Origin: Chara braunii
Lineage: Eukaryota; Streptophyta; Charophyceae; Charales; Characeae
Reading direction: 5' to 3'
Assembly (NCBI GenBank): GCA_003427395.1
Contig: BFEA01000076.1
Coordinates: 1,715,229-1,771,613, forward strand
DNA: 56,385 nt
A model generated the notes under the pieces. It made no database searches. It saw only the letters and a list, made by a program, of their open reading frames with translations, and was not told the origin of the DNA. Every line of letters begins with the position of its first letter. Positions within the stretch are counted from its first letter, which is position 1. The translations under genes were made by a program, and so were the position numbers. Positions 8,648 to 19,971 of this stretch are shown piece by piece.

Positions 8648-9489
8648 TCACCAAGGACAACGGTAGGTAGCTGTTATCCCCGCCAGACGACGATCTCGTG
8701 GGACGCATAATAAGTCCTTGCCTCGCAAGTGGAGATGCAAGTACCCGTCGACGATGCGATAGTGGCTGGCCGGCGGGTGATCTAACGATAGTTGCGCATA
8801 GAGTGTGGCGTAATCAGGATCAGACTGGTAGCCCCGGATGAAATGCCGTTGGAGTTCCTCGTCGAATGTGAAGGTGTGATGTGTCATGGCGCAAAGATCG
8901 GGTCTTCGCGAGAGTGCATCAGCTGCGTGATTAGAGAGGTCGGCGAGATGTTTCGGTGTGAAGTCAAATTGGTCAATGAAGTACATCCATCGTCCAATAG
9001 TGCTGCTCACCGTGTGTTGCGTCTTGTGGTAGGTCAACGGGTTGTTATCGGTGACCCATGTGAACCTACGCCGCCCAAGGAGGAAGTGCCACCATTGCTT
9101 GAGAGTTATCACGAACGAGAGCAGCTCCTTCTTCCTTGCATCATCAAGTGAATTGGTTGGAGGCATCTTGTGGCTGAAGTACTCCACGGGATGCCAGTCG
9201 TCGCCGTCGTGTTGTTCCAAGGCTGCCCAATGCCATAGCCGGAGGCATCGGTTGTCACTCTCGTTGGCAAGGTGGGGTCGTAGATGCTAAGGACGAGGGC
9301 CATGAGTATGGTCGTCTTGAGTGCTTGGAACGACCGGCGCGCTTCGTCGTCGAATACGAATGCACCTTTGCCCATTGTAGTCTCATCAATGGTGCAGTGA
9401 TCCTTGAGTACCCGGTGATGAAGCGTTGGTAGTAGCCTGCCAACCCCATGAATAAGCGAACGTTCGTGGTGTTGGTGGGCTCGAGCCAT
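8648..9489 (-). pseudogene. Element A RNase H region
   Basis: The segment 9220-8648 encodes the middle and end of Ty3-type RNase H (DARKKELLSFVITLKQWWHFLLGRRRFTWVTDNNPL, quoted here only as its landmarks KEL and VTDNNPL). DALSRRPD, the usual RNase H/integrase junction, follows. The start of the domain (ALVLSIYDPTLPTRVTTDAS, GYGIG) is in a different frame in 9489-9109. The domain degrades RNA in the RNA:DNA hybrid during replication. Confidence 0.8.
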
Positions 9490-10077
9490 ACGCGGATGGC
9501 CTCAATCTTGTCCGTGAGCGGAAGGATGCCTTGCGGCGTCACATAATGGTCGAAGACGCTCCAAGACGGTTCGCAGGTGGTCCACATGCTCGTCCAAACT
9601 CCGGCTGTACACCAAGATATCGTCGAGGTAGATGAGTACGAATCTGTCCAGCATGTGTCGGAACTCCGTTGTCATAGCCGCTTGGAACGTGGCCGGGGCA
9701 TTCGTAAGGCTAAAAGGCATAACCAGCCATTTAAAATGCCCATATCGCGTCTTAAACGCGGTCTTGTAGCGGTCCTCCCCCCGGATATTGAGTTGGTGAT
9801 ATCCCGATTTGAGGTCATGCTTGGAGAAAAATTTAGCGCCGCCCAGCTGTTCGAGAAGGTCGTCGATGCGTGAAAGAGGGCCGACATTCTTGACGGTTTG
9901 CGCGTTGAGCTTGCAATAGTCAATGCACAACTGCAAGTCCTTGTTCTTCTTTCGGACGAAGAGAACGGGAGCGCCGTAGGGCGAAGAGCTAGGCCGAATC
10001 CAGCCTTTCTCAAGAAGGTCGTCGAGTTGTGTGCTCGTAGCACATTTAACCCTTCCTTGCTCATGCGGCAGATGCAA
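9490..10077 (-). pseudogene. Element A reverse transcriptase
   Basis: 191-residue open segment. [20 protein letters not shown] leads the fingers and [11 protein letters not shown] follows. [13 protein letters not shown] carries the first catalytic aspartate, and [12 protein letters not shown] carries the YLDD active-site pair. The catalytic core therefore looks intact, while the connection to RNase H is lost by a frameshift near 9580. It is the most complete enzyme domain left in element A. Confidence 0.88.
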
Positions 10078-10821
10078 CCATGCGGGGGTACGGCCCCGAC
10101 CTCGAGAATGATCTCGTGGCGGATTGGCCGATCACGTACGACTCCGTGCGGGGCTTCCAAAACGTCGCCATAAGCGTCGAGAACTTGGTGATGCGTGGGT
10201 CCATCGAGGCGTTTGGCGATGGGTTGTCATGGGAAGGGAGGGCGTGTAGAAAACACAATCCCATCTCCTCGACGTCGTCCCGTGTGATGGAAGCTCGAAT
10301 GCTCGCAACGGACACCACGTGACCGCTGATCGAAGGGTGAGGTGGAGGAACCGTGCACAAGATTAGTAGCCTGTTCCGATCACGAATGTGAACGGTGTGG
10401 CGATAAAAGTTCACCAGGTGATCCTTGCTTTGCAGCCACGACATGCCCAAAATTATGTCGAATTTGCTGTCCAAAATGTTGTAGGACACAGCCTCGCTTG
10501 CATGCGGGGCGAAGTACACGGGGACGGAATCAATGCACCTGTCGATTGACTTTGCGTGTGACTGTCGGCCAACGTGACTTGCGCGGGCTGCGGCTTCCTC
10601 CGAACGCGTGGCCCAAGGCCAGCGCGTACCATAAAATCTTGGCTCATATAGTTGCGAGTTGCTCCGCAATCGATCAAAGCGCTGCAGGTCGCTCCTCTGA
10701 TCTGAATGCGTATGTACAGCAATGACACGTCATTGTTGTCGTACCGTTGTGTCTTGAACTCGCGGTCGATCTTCGCAAGGTAGTCGCGAAGGTCGACAAC
10801 CTCTACCCCAACATCCATCAA
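10061..10821 (-). pseudogene. Element A retropepsin-like protease and linker
   Basis: Encodes SALIDCGATRNYMSQDF followed downstream by FDIILGMSWL, the two hallmarks of Ty3/gypsy aspartic protease. The active-site triad reads D-C-G where D-S-G or D-T-G is usual, and a frame change separates the two halves. The protease would cut the Gag-Pol precursor. The linker to RT is the 10061-10450 part. Confidence 0.75.
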
Positions 10822-10934
10822 AGGAGCTGGTACTGCAGTGTGCCATGAGCGCGTTGCAATGCGGTTTCGACAATCGACCGGTCAGGGGAAGGGGTATCCA
10901 TTGGAAGTCCGCGATCGTCAACGGGTCGAGTTCC

Positions 10935-11632
10935 TCAGGTCTTGACCATGAAATCGAGTCCCCGACGAAAGTTGGTGGCGAATCTGCGATGGCGATGAAA
11001 CTGTGCATGCAGTGGAGTTTTGCACGTGGAGTGGCTGGTCCAACGGTGGGACCAAGTGGACAGCTTAATCCTCGTAAGTGTACCGAGGACTTGCGACATC
11101 CGCGTTCTCCCAGATGTGTAGGAGGCCGCTAGCAAGGCGGCTGAATCTGGCGGAGTGAGAGATGGAGTTGCCTCACCTCTCGCGAGGCTCAGTTTCCAGA
11201 GTTGGTTCGAGTTCGAACATCCTCTTTGCTTTGATCTTGGCATTGGGAGGTCGTGTGCTTGGTGTTGTTGCACCAATAGCAGCAGCCATACCGGCTGTGC
11301 CACTTATATTCGGCCTCGGTCAAGCTAAACTTGACCCATGGTAGTGGCTGCCCGTTTCTGACCGGCGATGCGGCTTTCGCCTTCCCTTTTCCACGGGATT
11401 TGTTGTTGCTTCGTGGCTGGATGGCGGCCACTTGATCTCCCTCACGTGATGCTGGGGTGGCTGCGGAGTCTTCCACAAGGTTGTCCGGTTGGACTGCAGC
11501 GACTAGCTGCGGATGCGGACCAAATTTCCCTTTCTCCACATAGGCGGGCTGTGACCTGGATTTCTCGTGTGCGGCAACCCGGTTGGTCTTGATGATCTCA
11601 CGAGCCTGGGGTGGCTGCGGAGTCTTCCACAA
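10935..11632 (-). pseudogene. Element A gag, nucleocapsid part
   Basis: A CX2CX4HX4C zinc knuckle (CYWCNNTKHTTSQC) in a basic, Ser/Gln-rich context marks the nucleocapsid. A 154-bp tandem duplication at its 5' side (11452-11759) shifts the frame, so part of the sequence is encoded twice. Confidence 0.75.
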
Positions 11633-11759
11633 GGTTGTCCGGTTGGACAGCAGCGACTAGCTGCGGATGCGGACCAAATTTCCCTTTCTCCACGTAGGCG
11701 GGCTGTGACCTGGATTTCTCGTGTGCGGCAACCCGGTTGGTCTTGATGATCTCACAAGC
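11452..11759. repeat. 154-bp tandem duplication in gag of element A
   Basis: 11452-11605 and 11606-11759 are near-identical copies beginning CTGGGGTGGCTGCGGAGTC. The length is not a multiple of three, so the second copy is out of frame. Confidence 0.9.
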
Positions 11760-12380
11760 CTTGTTGATGATTTCGGCGAAGGTCGTGCATTTTTCACGAT
11801 CACCGAGAGCGAAGCTCGAGGCGGGACACGACCGGTTGTAGAACTCGCGGCGCAGATGTAAAAATGGCAAGTCAAGATTGGGTGTTGCCACGATGTTTTG
11901 CCATTCTGTGAGCCAGTCGCGTGTCAGTGTGTTGCCTTGAGTCATGGTGAAGAGGTGGTTGATGGCGACCGTCGGGGCGTCGTCAACGATGAACCGCTTC
12001 GTCCATTCCTTCATCAAATCTTCCCACAATATCTTTTGATGAAGGTCGACGACCTGGACGTCGTGGATGTTTGCCATATGGTTGAGTCAGATCTGGCATC
12101 CACCCGTGGCATTGAGGAACAACGCCGAGACGTACAAGTAGTCGGGGACCCGATGAATCCGAACCTCCGTCGTAAAGACCTGCCACCAGATGACTGGGTC
12201 CTGATGCGTATAGTCATCAAACTTCTCGATCCGGAACGACAACATCTTGTACTCGCGTGGCGCACCAGTGCTGCCATCAGGGGCGGGCGGCTGTTGTAGC
12301 TGCCGAATCTCGGTCTTCAAGGTGCCGAGCTGCTTGCTGATGGTGGCTGGTGCGGCTAAAGTGTTGATGTTGCCGAGCAA
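11598..12380 (-). pseudogene. Element A gag, capsid part
   Basis: Two frames (12380-12087 and 12077-11598) encode the retrotransposon Gag capsid-like core. The first has the FDDYTHQDPVIWWQVF helix and the second the WEDLMKEWTKRF and TRDWLTEWQNIV helices, typical landmarks of plant Ty3/gypsy Gag. A frame change between them inactivates the protein. Confidence 0.75.
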
Positions 12381-12980
12381 GTATGTGGTCGAGTCGTTGC
12401 TCCAACTGGCGGGCTAAGGCTGCATTGCTGGGTTCGCCAGCATCGGGTCTTGGTGCTGTTTGCTCCAAGTCCTGTACACGGGTATGAAGTGCCCATGTCG
12501 CATCCTCATGCAGATCCTTGTGGTGCCGCACTGCCTGTCGGAGATTCTCTAGTTCCTGGTGTTGTTTCTCTAACTCGAACTGCAGTCGATTATAGGTGCA
12601 AACCAACTGGGTCACAAGCTTGGAGAGGAACTCCTTGTGTTGTTCTTCCGGTGTTGCGTCGTCATGACCCTCGGATGGTTCAAAGTGCCAAAACTTGAGC
12701 TTGTCGACATTGGCGGCCTGGTGCCTCTGCAGCAGGTCTCGGGCCTATTTGCGGTGGGCCTGGGCATCTGCGTAAGCTGCGGCCTAAAGCCTCTGTTTTT
12801 CAGCTGCTGCCGCTGCTTCAGCCTGTAGGCGGGCAGCCTCGACTTCCGCTTGAAGTTGTTCCTCAGCCTCGATTTGAGCGAGTTGATCTTGGATCCGCTT
12901 GTGGAAATCAGCAATAGACTCGCCGGCGAGTTGGCCTGGCAAGCCCAAAACTGAAGCCCTCACGGTGACGTGGCACTGCT
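12277..12980 (-). pseudogene. Element A gag, N-terminal coiled-coil part
   Basis: Contains GESIADFHKRIQDQLAQIEA with a following Ala/Glu/Gln heptad-like stretch, and YNRLQFELEKQHQELENLRQ. Both are strongly predicted by eye to be coiled coil. These segments lie in different frames. The original start codon is not identifiable; the sequence upstream of about 12960 looks like untranslated leader. Confidence 0.6.
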
Positions 12981-13098
12981 GCTGATGTGACACTGTTGAC
13001 GTGGCACTGCTCCTAACGTGGCACTTACCAAACCGGGAAAGATGACAATGGGCTGGTTGAGAGGGAAACGCAGGTAGGCAAGCACTTTCCATTCCAGG
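12981..13098 (-). other. Element A leader up to the nested insertion
   Basis: Non-coding. Together with the stretch before it, it holds two TGACGTGG motifs (12966-12973 and 12997-13004). It ends CCAGG at the edge of element B and presumably continues at 31086. Confidence 0.55.
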
Positions 13099-14255
13099 TG
13101 TCATGAATCCAGTCTGACAGATACTCAGCAGTCATCAAACTTCAGTAGTCTCAATATCTGCAACAAAGTCTCCAAATCGTGAAGTGATATCTCAAACAGT
13201 ATCTCATTACCACTAGACGAAGAGAGTGGAGGGGGAAATGACAAAGGTAGAAGAGATGATCAGAGATCACACATAGTAATCCCTTCCCCTCTCCTTCTCC
13301 GGGCTTCTTCTCTCTCCTCGTCAACAACGAGTAGATGATAACAAGTATAGTAATCCTGATCACACGAAATAGTGCCACGTGGCACTTTTATCTCGTGAAG
13401 ACCATGAAGACACAACAGTGTCCAATGACGATGTCAACCTCAGGTGAGTACCCGATCTCCTTCATCCACAGATCCCGATCTTCCTCCTCCTCGCAACCAA
13501 TCACCTCATGTAGACAGCGTGGACAATGCCACGTCAGCAGTCGAGACAGGTGAATACGCCACATCAGCAATATAGACTAGTAGCAGCGCCACATCAATAT
13601 GCAATATAGACCAGAGGCAGCGCCACATCAGCATGCAATGTAGACAAGAAGTAGCGCCACATCAGCATGCAATGTAGACCAGAAGCAGCGCGAAATCAGC
13701 ATACAATGTAGACCAGAAGTAGCGCCACATCAGCCTGCAATGTAGACCATAGGCAGCGCCACATCAGCATGCCTGGCGCACAACGCAGAAAGTGCCAACA
13801 TGTTGTCGTCGTCGTCCACAGTGCCTGCGCTCAGCCAGCGTCTCGCCAGCGTCTGGTCAAAGTCAAGCCAACGTCCAAGCAGCATAGCAAGACTGAGTGC
13901 TGACCACCTCGAGGCCAGGTCTTAAGTAGCATTTGACGAGGCTGTTTGGCCTCAAGTCCTGTTCCCTCAGTCGTCCAGATTGCCTCACAACTGAGGGCCC
14001 CGATTGTTTACAGTTGCAGACTTCCCCTTGGACCTGATGTTGTCTGGGTACCTACATACAAACAAGTGTGTGTGCTTGACCGATGGCCTGGACTGGGCAC
14101 CTTTGTTGGTGTCACGACAGTTGACAAAAGTCAATTGTCTCATGTCCAGGCACTGAATTTCCGTGTGGGGTCTTTTTCCCCCATTTCGGCATGGGCTGAG
14201 GGCAACCAAGTAGGCCCTCAAACATTCTACGAGACATATGACATGGGTTATTGCA
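13099..14255 (-). repeat. Element B 3' LTR
   Basis: Pairs with 20839-22026. Contains an internal minisatellite at about 13565-13775. Confidence 0.9.
13565..13775. repeat. Minisatellite in LTR B (left)
   Basis: About six units of roughly 35 bases built on GCGCCACATCAGCATGCAAT and GTAGACCAGAAG. The same array is in the right LTR at 21330-21525. Confidence 0.85.
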
Positions 14256-14339
14256 TTCTTGCCAGCCCAGTTTCCGAGTTCCGTCGCAAAAAATACGTTA
14301 ATTTTCAGTTAACCCACGTTCATATGTAGCGACAATATC

Positions 14340-14632
14340 ACGCTTCAGATAAGGTTGGGACTTGAACGTTATATTGTACTGCTTCTGAGGTCGTCCTCTG
14401 CCACCTGATGGAGGTTGGGACTTGAACGTTACCTTGTACTGCTTCTGAGGTCGTCCTCTGCCACCATATGTAGGAGTTCTTTCCTACTAAACCATCTGGC
14501 TTCAGATGGAGGTTGGGACTTGAACATTACCTTGTACTGCTTCTGAGGTCGTCCTCTGCCACCTGTAGAGAAATAGCCATGTTCCAATATTCTTTCAACT
14601 TCATAGCCTCCATTCATAGAGGGTGGAAACAT
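14340..14632 (-). pseudogene. Element B chromodomain with partial internal triplication
   Basis: The open segment 14632-14429 encodes YEVERILEHGYFSTGG..., then KQYKVMFKSQ and EARWFSRKELL, a chromodomain at the C-terminus of integrase. The GGRGRPQKQYKV-coding portion is present three times (about 14352-14404, 14411-14464 and 14512-14564), so the protein tail is partly repeated. Confidence 0.75.
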
Positions 14633-14639
14633 AGACGAC

Positions 14640-14944
14640 CGATTCGGAAAGTTATCACTTTCTACATAAGGTAGCAGCTTAGACGCATGGAAGACAGGGT
14701 ATGTCCTTAGGTGTGGAGGTACATCTATGCGGTAGGAAGGTCCATCTTCACCTCCAATTACTTTGAGAACTTCCTAGGGTCCGTAGTAGATAGGTAGCAA
14801 TTTTTTAGACACATTTTCCTCTAAGGAAAACTCTTTAGACTTAACCCAAACAAAATCCCCTTCTTGGAATTGTGAAGGCTGTAGTTGGGCCTTCTGTACG
14901 TTTTCCTTAACCCTTTTGATGTCTTCTTCATATAAAACTGCGAA
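14640..14944 (-). pseudogene. Element B integrase C-terminal segment
   Basis: Encodes a stretch like the other elements (GPSYRIDVPPHLRTYPVFHA and following SKLLPYV) between the integrase core and the chromodomain, with at least one stop. No long open frame remains. Confidence 0.65.
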
Positions 14945-15834
14945 TTAACGCGTACCTGGGGGTAGCCTCTGAACCTGGTCCCTTGTTAATGTGTCAATGG
15001 GACGCCTAGGCTTCCATCCTTTATGCAGTGTGTTAGGCGTTCTACCTGTAACAGTATGTATACTGTTATTGTAGGCACTATCAATTTTAGGCAAGTTCTC
15101 ATCCCAATCTATCTGATCAGGTCGGACATACATTTGCAAAAGTTGTTGGCAAAGACGGTTCATTTGCTTAGTTTGGCCATTCGTTTCAGGATGTCTGCCT
15201 GACGACATGGTCAACCTAGTCCCATAGACTTCCACCAACTTCTGCCATTGTAGACTACTGAACCGAACATCTCTATCAGAGACGATGGTTTTCGGAAATC
15301 CATATTCAGAGACCCATCGCATCTGAAACTTTTGAATGACTAGTTCGGTTCTAGCTTCAGCTGGCAAAGGAATGAACATAGCATACTTTGAGAATCTATC
15401 CACGATGACCATTACCTGACTGTTGCCATTTCTACTCTTAGTGAGGCTCATAAAGTCAATGGAAATAGACTCACCTGACTCACTTGGAATATAGGCAGCG
15501 GTCTCAGTAGTCCCATCGGATTCTCATGTGAGGGTTTGTTCCTCTGACAGATAAGACAAGTTCGCACATAGGTTAGTACATCTTCCATCATTCCTTTCCC
15601 TTCAAAACGTTCACGCACATCGGCATACGTCTTCTTAAAACCAAAGTGACCTTCCACATCACGACACTCCCCAATGATTACACTTTTGATCTGTTCTAGA
15701 TGAGGAATACACAATCTTTCTTCGATTTTATCCATAAAGAAGAGTAAGCCATCAGTCATTTGATATAACCGGGAACAATTCAGGGTTCTTCCGTAGAGTC
15801 TCAATGATGGGACTCCAAATAGGATCACTCCCAT
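14945..15834 (-). pseudogene. Element B integrase (zinc domain and core)
   Basis: 15834-15448 carries the HHCC zinc-binding domain (H in IPHLEQIK, H in VEGHFGFKKTY, CLICQRNK). 15451-14945 carries the DDE core (VIVDRFSKYAMF, VSDRDVRF, GRHPETNGQTKQMN). The two frames overlap by four bases, one frameshift apart. All catalytic residues are visible. The enzyme inserts the cDNA. Confidence 0.85.
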
Positions 15835-16352
15835 AACCTTTGTGAATTTGTTCTTTTAGTTCGTTCCCGATATCGAGATAGGTGACAATGGTTCCAAAGA
15901 AATTTGCACGCCTGGATAAAGCATCCACAACCACGTTTGATGGTTTTCACCTCAAAGTCAAACTTATCCAGGAAAGCGGGCCATCTTACCAACTTGTCAC
16001 AGAGTCTAGGCTGAGTCTTGATCCACTTCAACATAAAGTGATCAGAATAGACAGTGAAATGTCTCCCTAACAGGTAGTGTTTCCAGGTATCTAGCGCAAC
16101 AACTAAGGCATACAATTCCCTTTCATATGTGGAGTTGGCCACTTTCTTTGACGGAAGTCGTATGGACATAAACTCAATAGCTTTATATCCCTTACTGTCA
16201 TCCTGCTGTAGCACAACCCCAATTCCATACTGACTTGCGTCAGTCGTGACGATGAAAAAAAGAGAAGGGTCGACAATCTTTAGGACAGGGTAGTGAGTCA
16301 GAACATGCTTTACCTTTTTAAACGAAGACTCACAATTTTGTCCCACAACCAA
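15825..16352 (-). pseudogene. Element B RNase H
   Basis: Ty3-type RNase H landmarks are in order: FFIVTTDASQYGIGVVLQQ, ANSTYERELYALVVAL, HYLLGRHFTVYSDH. They are preceded by the tether residues from RT and followed by the junction to integrase, where the frame is lost. It overlaps RT by 43 bases in another frame. Confidence 0.85.
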
Positions 16353-16990
16353 GGTTTTTCCTTTTTCAGTAATCTTCTCATAGGAGCAGCTATCAAGGAG
16401 AAGTTTCTGACGAACTTCCTATAGTAGCTAGCAAGTCCTAGAAAATATCTTAGTTCAGTTATAGTCTTAGGTTGTGACCAATCTCTGATTGTTGTAATCT
16501 TCTTTTCTTTAGGCCTTAGTCCTTTCTCGTTCACTATATGCCCTAAGTACAAGACTTCAGGCTTAGCAAACTTAGACTTCTTCGGATTCAGTTTGAAATT
16601 GCCCTCGCGCAACTTCTGCAAGACCATTCGTAGGTGTTTCTTGTGATCTTCTAGTGTCTTACTATACACTAGAATGTCATCGAGGTAGACTGCTACGAAT
16701 TGATCAAGCCATTGACGGAACAATTCGTTCATAGACCTTTGGAAGGTCGCAAGCGCATTGGTCAAACCGAAAGGCATAACCACGAACTCGTAATGACCAT
16801 ACCTGGTTCGGAATGTCATCTTGTGTTGATCCTCAAGAGCCACCTCGATTTGGTGGTACCCTGACTTGAGATCAATCTTGCTAAAGTACCTGCATCCCTG
16901 CAACTGATCCAACATATCGTCAATGCGCGAAAGTGGCTCCACGTTTTTGACAGTGACGGAGTTCAGCCCACGATAATCTATACATAGGTG
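16310..16990 (-). pseudogene. Element B reverse transcriptase
   Basis: 210-residue open segment with [29 protein letters not shown] (catalytic Asp) and [14 protein letters not shown] (YLDD), plus the thumb (YLGHIVNEKGLRP) and connection (ELRYFLGLASYYRKFV). Catalytic residues are intact. The N-terminal fingers lie upstream to about 17285 in another frame. Confidence 0.88.
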
Positions 16991-17427
16991 AAGTTCACCT
17001 TCCTTTTGGGTACAAATAAGGGTGCACCATAAGGAGGTGAGCTAGGGCAAATCCATCCTTTGTCAGTAAGTTCTTGCAGCTGCTTACGCAATTCCTCAAG
17101 TTCCCTAGGAGATATTCGGTAAATGGGACCCTTGGGAATCTTGCTTCCGGAAATGATCTCGATCGTGTGCTTGATAGCACGCTAAGTGATTCTCGTCGGC
17201 TCAGTCTGCAAGTCCTTGAATTCATTGAGAAGTTTTTCGATTGAAGGTGGATCGGATGAGGAACACTGACCGACTCGCTTGACAAGCATCATCATCACCT
17301 CCTGATCCAACTTCTTCTTTATTACCATCGAACGGAAGGCTGGGTAACTCGTACAATAAAAAGACAGAGTAGAGTTAGAGTCAGGCCTATGGTACAGTTT
17401 AATCACACGTAGTTCGGACTTCTCGTC
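16991..17427 (-). pseudogene. Element B protease-RT linker and RT fingers
   Basis: Two short frames (17285-16995 and 17406-17182) encode the pre-RT linker, including the segment before the first RT strand. Stops prevent a continuous product. Confidence 0.55.
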
Positions 17428-17745
17428 CTAGAGTTTGACCATTTTATCTTTGAACCTTACCTCTGGGTCGGCTTCCTCGTGCCCATCCATTCCCAGAATC
17501 ATATCAAAGGGTAGGTTCTTTTCTATTTGGAAGGATATCTCATGCAAAATCTTCTTACCTTCCTTAGTCCCGAAATGACATGTAACTTGATCGATGTATT
17601 GAGAGACAGTGATCGTGCTCTTGTCAGCCAACATAGACGTGATAGGTCGAGGTAAGTCTTTCACCTTCATTCCCAGATGCAGTTTTCAAATTGCCTTTTC
17701 TGAGATCTAAGACCGCGTCGACACTGGATCTAACAGGGCACCTGC
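17428..17745 (-). pseudogene. Element B aspartic protease, active site lost
   Basis: The C-terminal half keeps LPFDMILGMD, the second hallmark of Ty3 retropepsins. Where the catalytic Asp-Ser/Thr-Gly should be (about 17715-17740) the frame reads D-P-V-S-T and is followed by two in-frame stops. The protease is dead. Confidence 0.7.
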
Positions 17746-18020
17746 TCGCGTGTGCACAATCTCAATATTCGGGATCATCAGTTCACCCTTAGACTTAGCT
17801 TTCTTCGGCCACGAACTCTATAGTGCTATGAGTTTATTGTCGAGCTCGTCAAGGGAATCGTCCAGTCAGACAAAGCAAAAAACAGTATCAAGGTGCTCTG
17901 GACGACGGGCGGAAGAAGAGCCATCCTTTGCCTTAAGAGTCGAAGGGGTAGAAGGGGTTATAGCCGCCTTACCTTTGTCTTTATCTAAACCCTTCGAATC
18001 AGTAAGAACAGATGCTACTC

Positions 18021-18458
18021 CTACTGGCTGCTCGCTTTTGGGTTCCTAATAAGTGGACACCATGCTATAACATGCCCCACAGTGCCACACTTGAGGCACT
18101 GGCGATTGACCATTTTGGACTGCCACTCCTCACGTGTCATATTCATCTTCTCCCAAGGTTTTCCGAACACAATATCGGGATGCTCGGGAAACGAGCGTCG
18201 CCTCCTCTTCTTCTTCCATTGGTTGTGGCCTCCCTTGTTGGCCATCACAACAGTAACATCCCCCTTCTCAGATTCACTGTCGCCGTTACCTCCTCCTCCC
18301 TCAGGCTCATCAAGGGGTAACTTCTCTACCGTATGATCATCAAACACTACAAGCATGTGGTCCTGGCGCTTTTGCCGCCAAAGGACTCGCTTACCATAAC
18401 CACCAACCGGTCCCGACTTTACCACTAAAGCGTAAGACCCTTTCACTTGTGCGGTCAT
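18021..18458 (-). pseudogene. Element B gag, nucleocapsid with zinc knuckle
   Basis: 145 residues with one CX2CX4HX4C knuckle near the C-terminus (CLKCGTVGHVIAWC) and a basic patch (KKKRRRRSF). The first part is Gly/Asp/Glu rich. Confidence 0.75.
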
Positions 18459-18507
18459 CTACTCTCGTTGGAGAGAGAGATCGCAAAACTGTCGATATTC
18501 AAACTTA

Positions 18508-19109
18508 CTAGACTTGGTTTCCGCCACGAGCTGTCTGCGAATAGGCTCGGGCAGTGGAACGTGAGTATATATATGAGACCTGGTTGTCCTGCAAGTTCAA
18601 TCCTGATATCTGCAAAAGACAGTCAACCTCACGAGACAAAGCATCAACCGAAGTCCAACGTTTCTGGCCAATTGTAGTGAGTACGTCGAAGGTGTTATTG
18701 GCCGTCATCTTGTCAAGAAATCTCTCCTTGATCTTTTGGAGAAATTGCTTGAGGTTAAGGGTCTTAGCCCGCTCACCGATATCCTCAAANNNNNNNNNNN
18801 NNNNNNNNNNNNNNNNNNNNNNNNNNNNNNNNNNNNNNNNNNNNTCATCTTGTCAAGAAATCTCTCCTTGATCTTTTGGAGAAATTGCTTGAGGTTAAGG
18901 GTCTTAGCCCGCTCACCGATATCCTCAAAACCAACGGCATTGGCTTCGACCAACACCCATTCCTTGGCCACTCCTCCGAGACAAAACGTGGAGAAAGCGA
19001 CCTGACTTTCAGGCTCAACGGGCGCGGTTCCACAGTAAGTCTGTATTTCTGTGATCCGCAACAACAAGTTTTCATCTTTCTTGTTGTTGTATGTGAATGT
19101 CAGTTTCAT
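18508..19109 (-). pseudogene. Element B gag, capsid part (contains scaffold gap)
   Basis: Encodes a capsid-like region (YCGTAPVEPESQVAFSTF, LGGVAKEWVLVEA, LNLKQFLQKIKERF). A 55-base N run at 18790-18844 is bracketed by two identical 85-base copies, so the gap and one copy are probably false and the true gag is shorter. Confidence 0.7.
18790..18844. other. Scaffold gap (55 N) with identical flanks
   Basis: 18705-18789 and 18845-18929 are the same 85 bases. Overlapping contig ends were not merged. Confidence 0.95.
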
Positions 19110-19138
19110 TTTGACTTTTTCTTTCTTCTTCAGCTTCT

Positions 19139-19669
19139 CTACCTCTTTGACCGGTTCTTCCTTTTTGGTGGGTTCCTCCTTTTTTCAGTCGGTCTCTCAG
19201 GTTCTTTCTTAGAACTTTTAGAGTTCTCCGGCGTGACTCCCTTCATGGCATCCTTCATTAACTTCTCCTGAGGTTCTTTCTTCACTACCTCCCCCTTCGT
19301 CTCCTCCTCAATTCCTACGTTATCCTTTCCTCTTAGGAGTCTGGTCACTGTCTCCAATGAGGCAATGTTGCGGTCAATCTTCTTTTCAAGTGAAACAAGG
19401 TAGATCATAATAGATTGAAGGATGGTTGCAATCTCAATGTCTGCTTCTTCATAGTGAAACCTTTGTCTTAGTTCCTCCATTACCCTTTCTTCTTTTTCTT
19501 CTTGTTCTTGCTGTCTCCAAAATTCCTCAATCTTCCTTCGTTCTTCTCTCAACGTATTTTCCAATTGCCTAACGTTTTCCTCCATTATCTCCATACACAA
19601 TTTAGGTTCTTTTCTTTCTTCTCTTTCTTCTTTCTTCTCTTCTTCCTTTACCTTTCCTCTTTGGTCCAA
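19139..19669 (-). pseudogene. Element B gag, N-terminal coiled coil
   Basis: 176-residue frame dominated by Glu/Lys/Arg heptads (KEEEKKEEREERKEPK, ENTLREERRKIEEFWRQQ), a long coiled coil as in other Gag N-termini of this kind. No ATG is visible at its open end, so the start is uncertain and may lie upstream. Confidence 0.65.
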
Positions 19670-19971
19670 TCTTCAAAGTGCTCGACGACGAACCGGTCAA
19701 GAGCAATACGCCCTTGTCTAACGAGTTCCTCGACTCACTGTCCGGTTTCCAGCATCTCAACACCAATTTCCGCGACTTCAAGTTCATCCTCTACACTTTG
19801 CAGGTTGAACTGGCCGTGAACATGCCGTTCAACTGCTGGACCGACACCATGTATCTCACCAAGCAATTGACGAAGAAGAAAATAAGAGGAATGAACCGCG
19901 TCAAGATAGAGGCATGCAAACATTTCCAGAGGGAATTTATTCTCTGGAAATTTATTTTACCCAACGTGTAG
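19650..19971 (+). CDS. Unidentified plus-strand ORF, antisense to element B leader
   Basis: Reads LFGPIFKVLDDEPVKSN onward to a TAG at 19969-19971, with AATAAATAAAAT soon after. Of the 67 codons starting at GTG CTC GAC GAC, 55 end in G or C, a bias absent from the surrounding transposon code. It contains NCWTDTMYLTKQLTKKK. I do not recognise the family. An opposing minus-strand reading (19923-19735) is also open, so strand assignment rests on codon use. It may be a captured host or foreign gene fragment. Confidence 0.35.
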
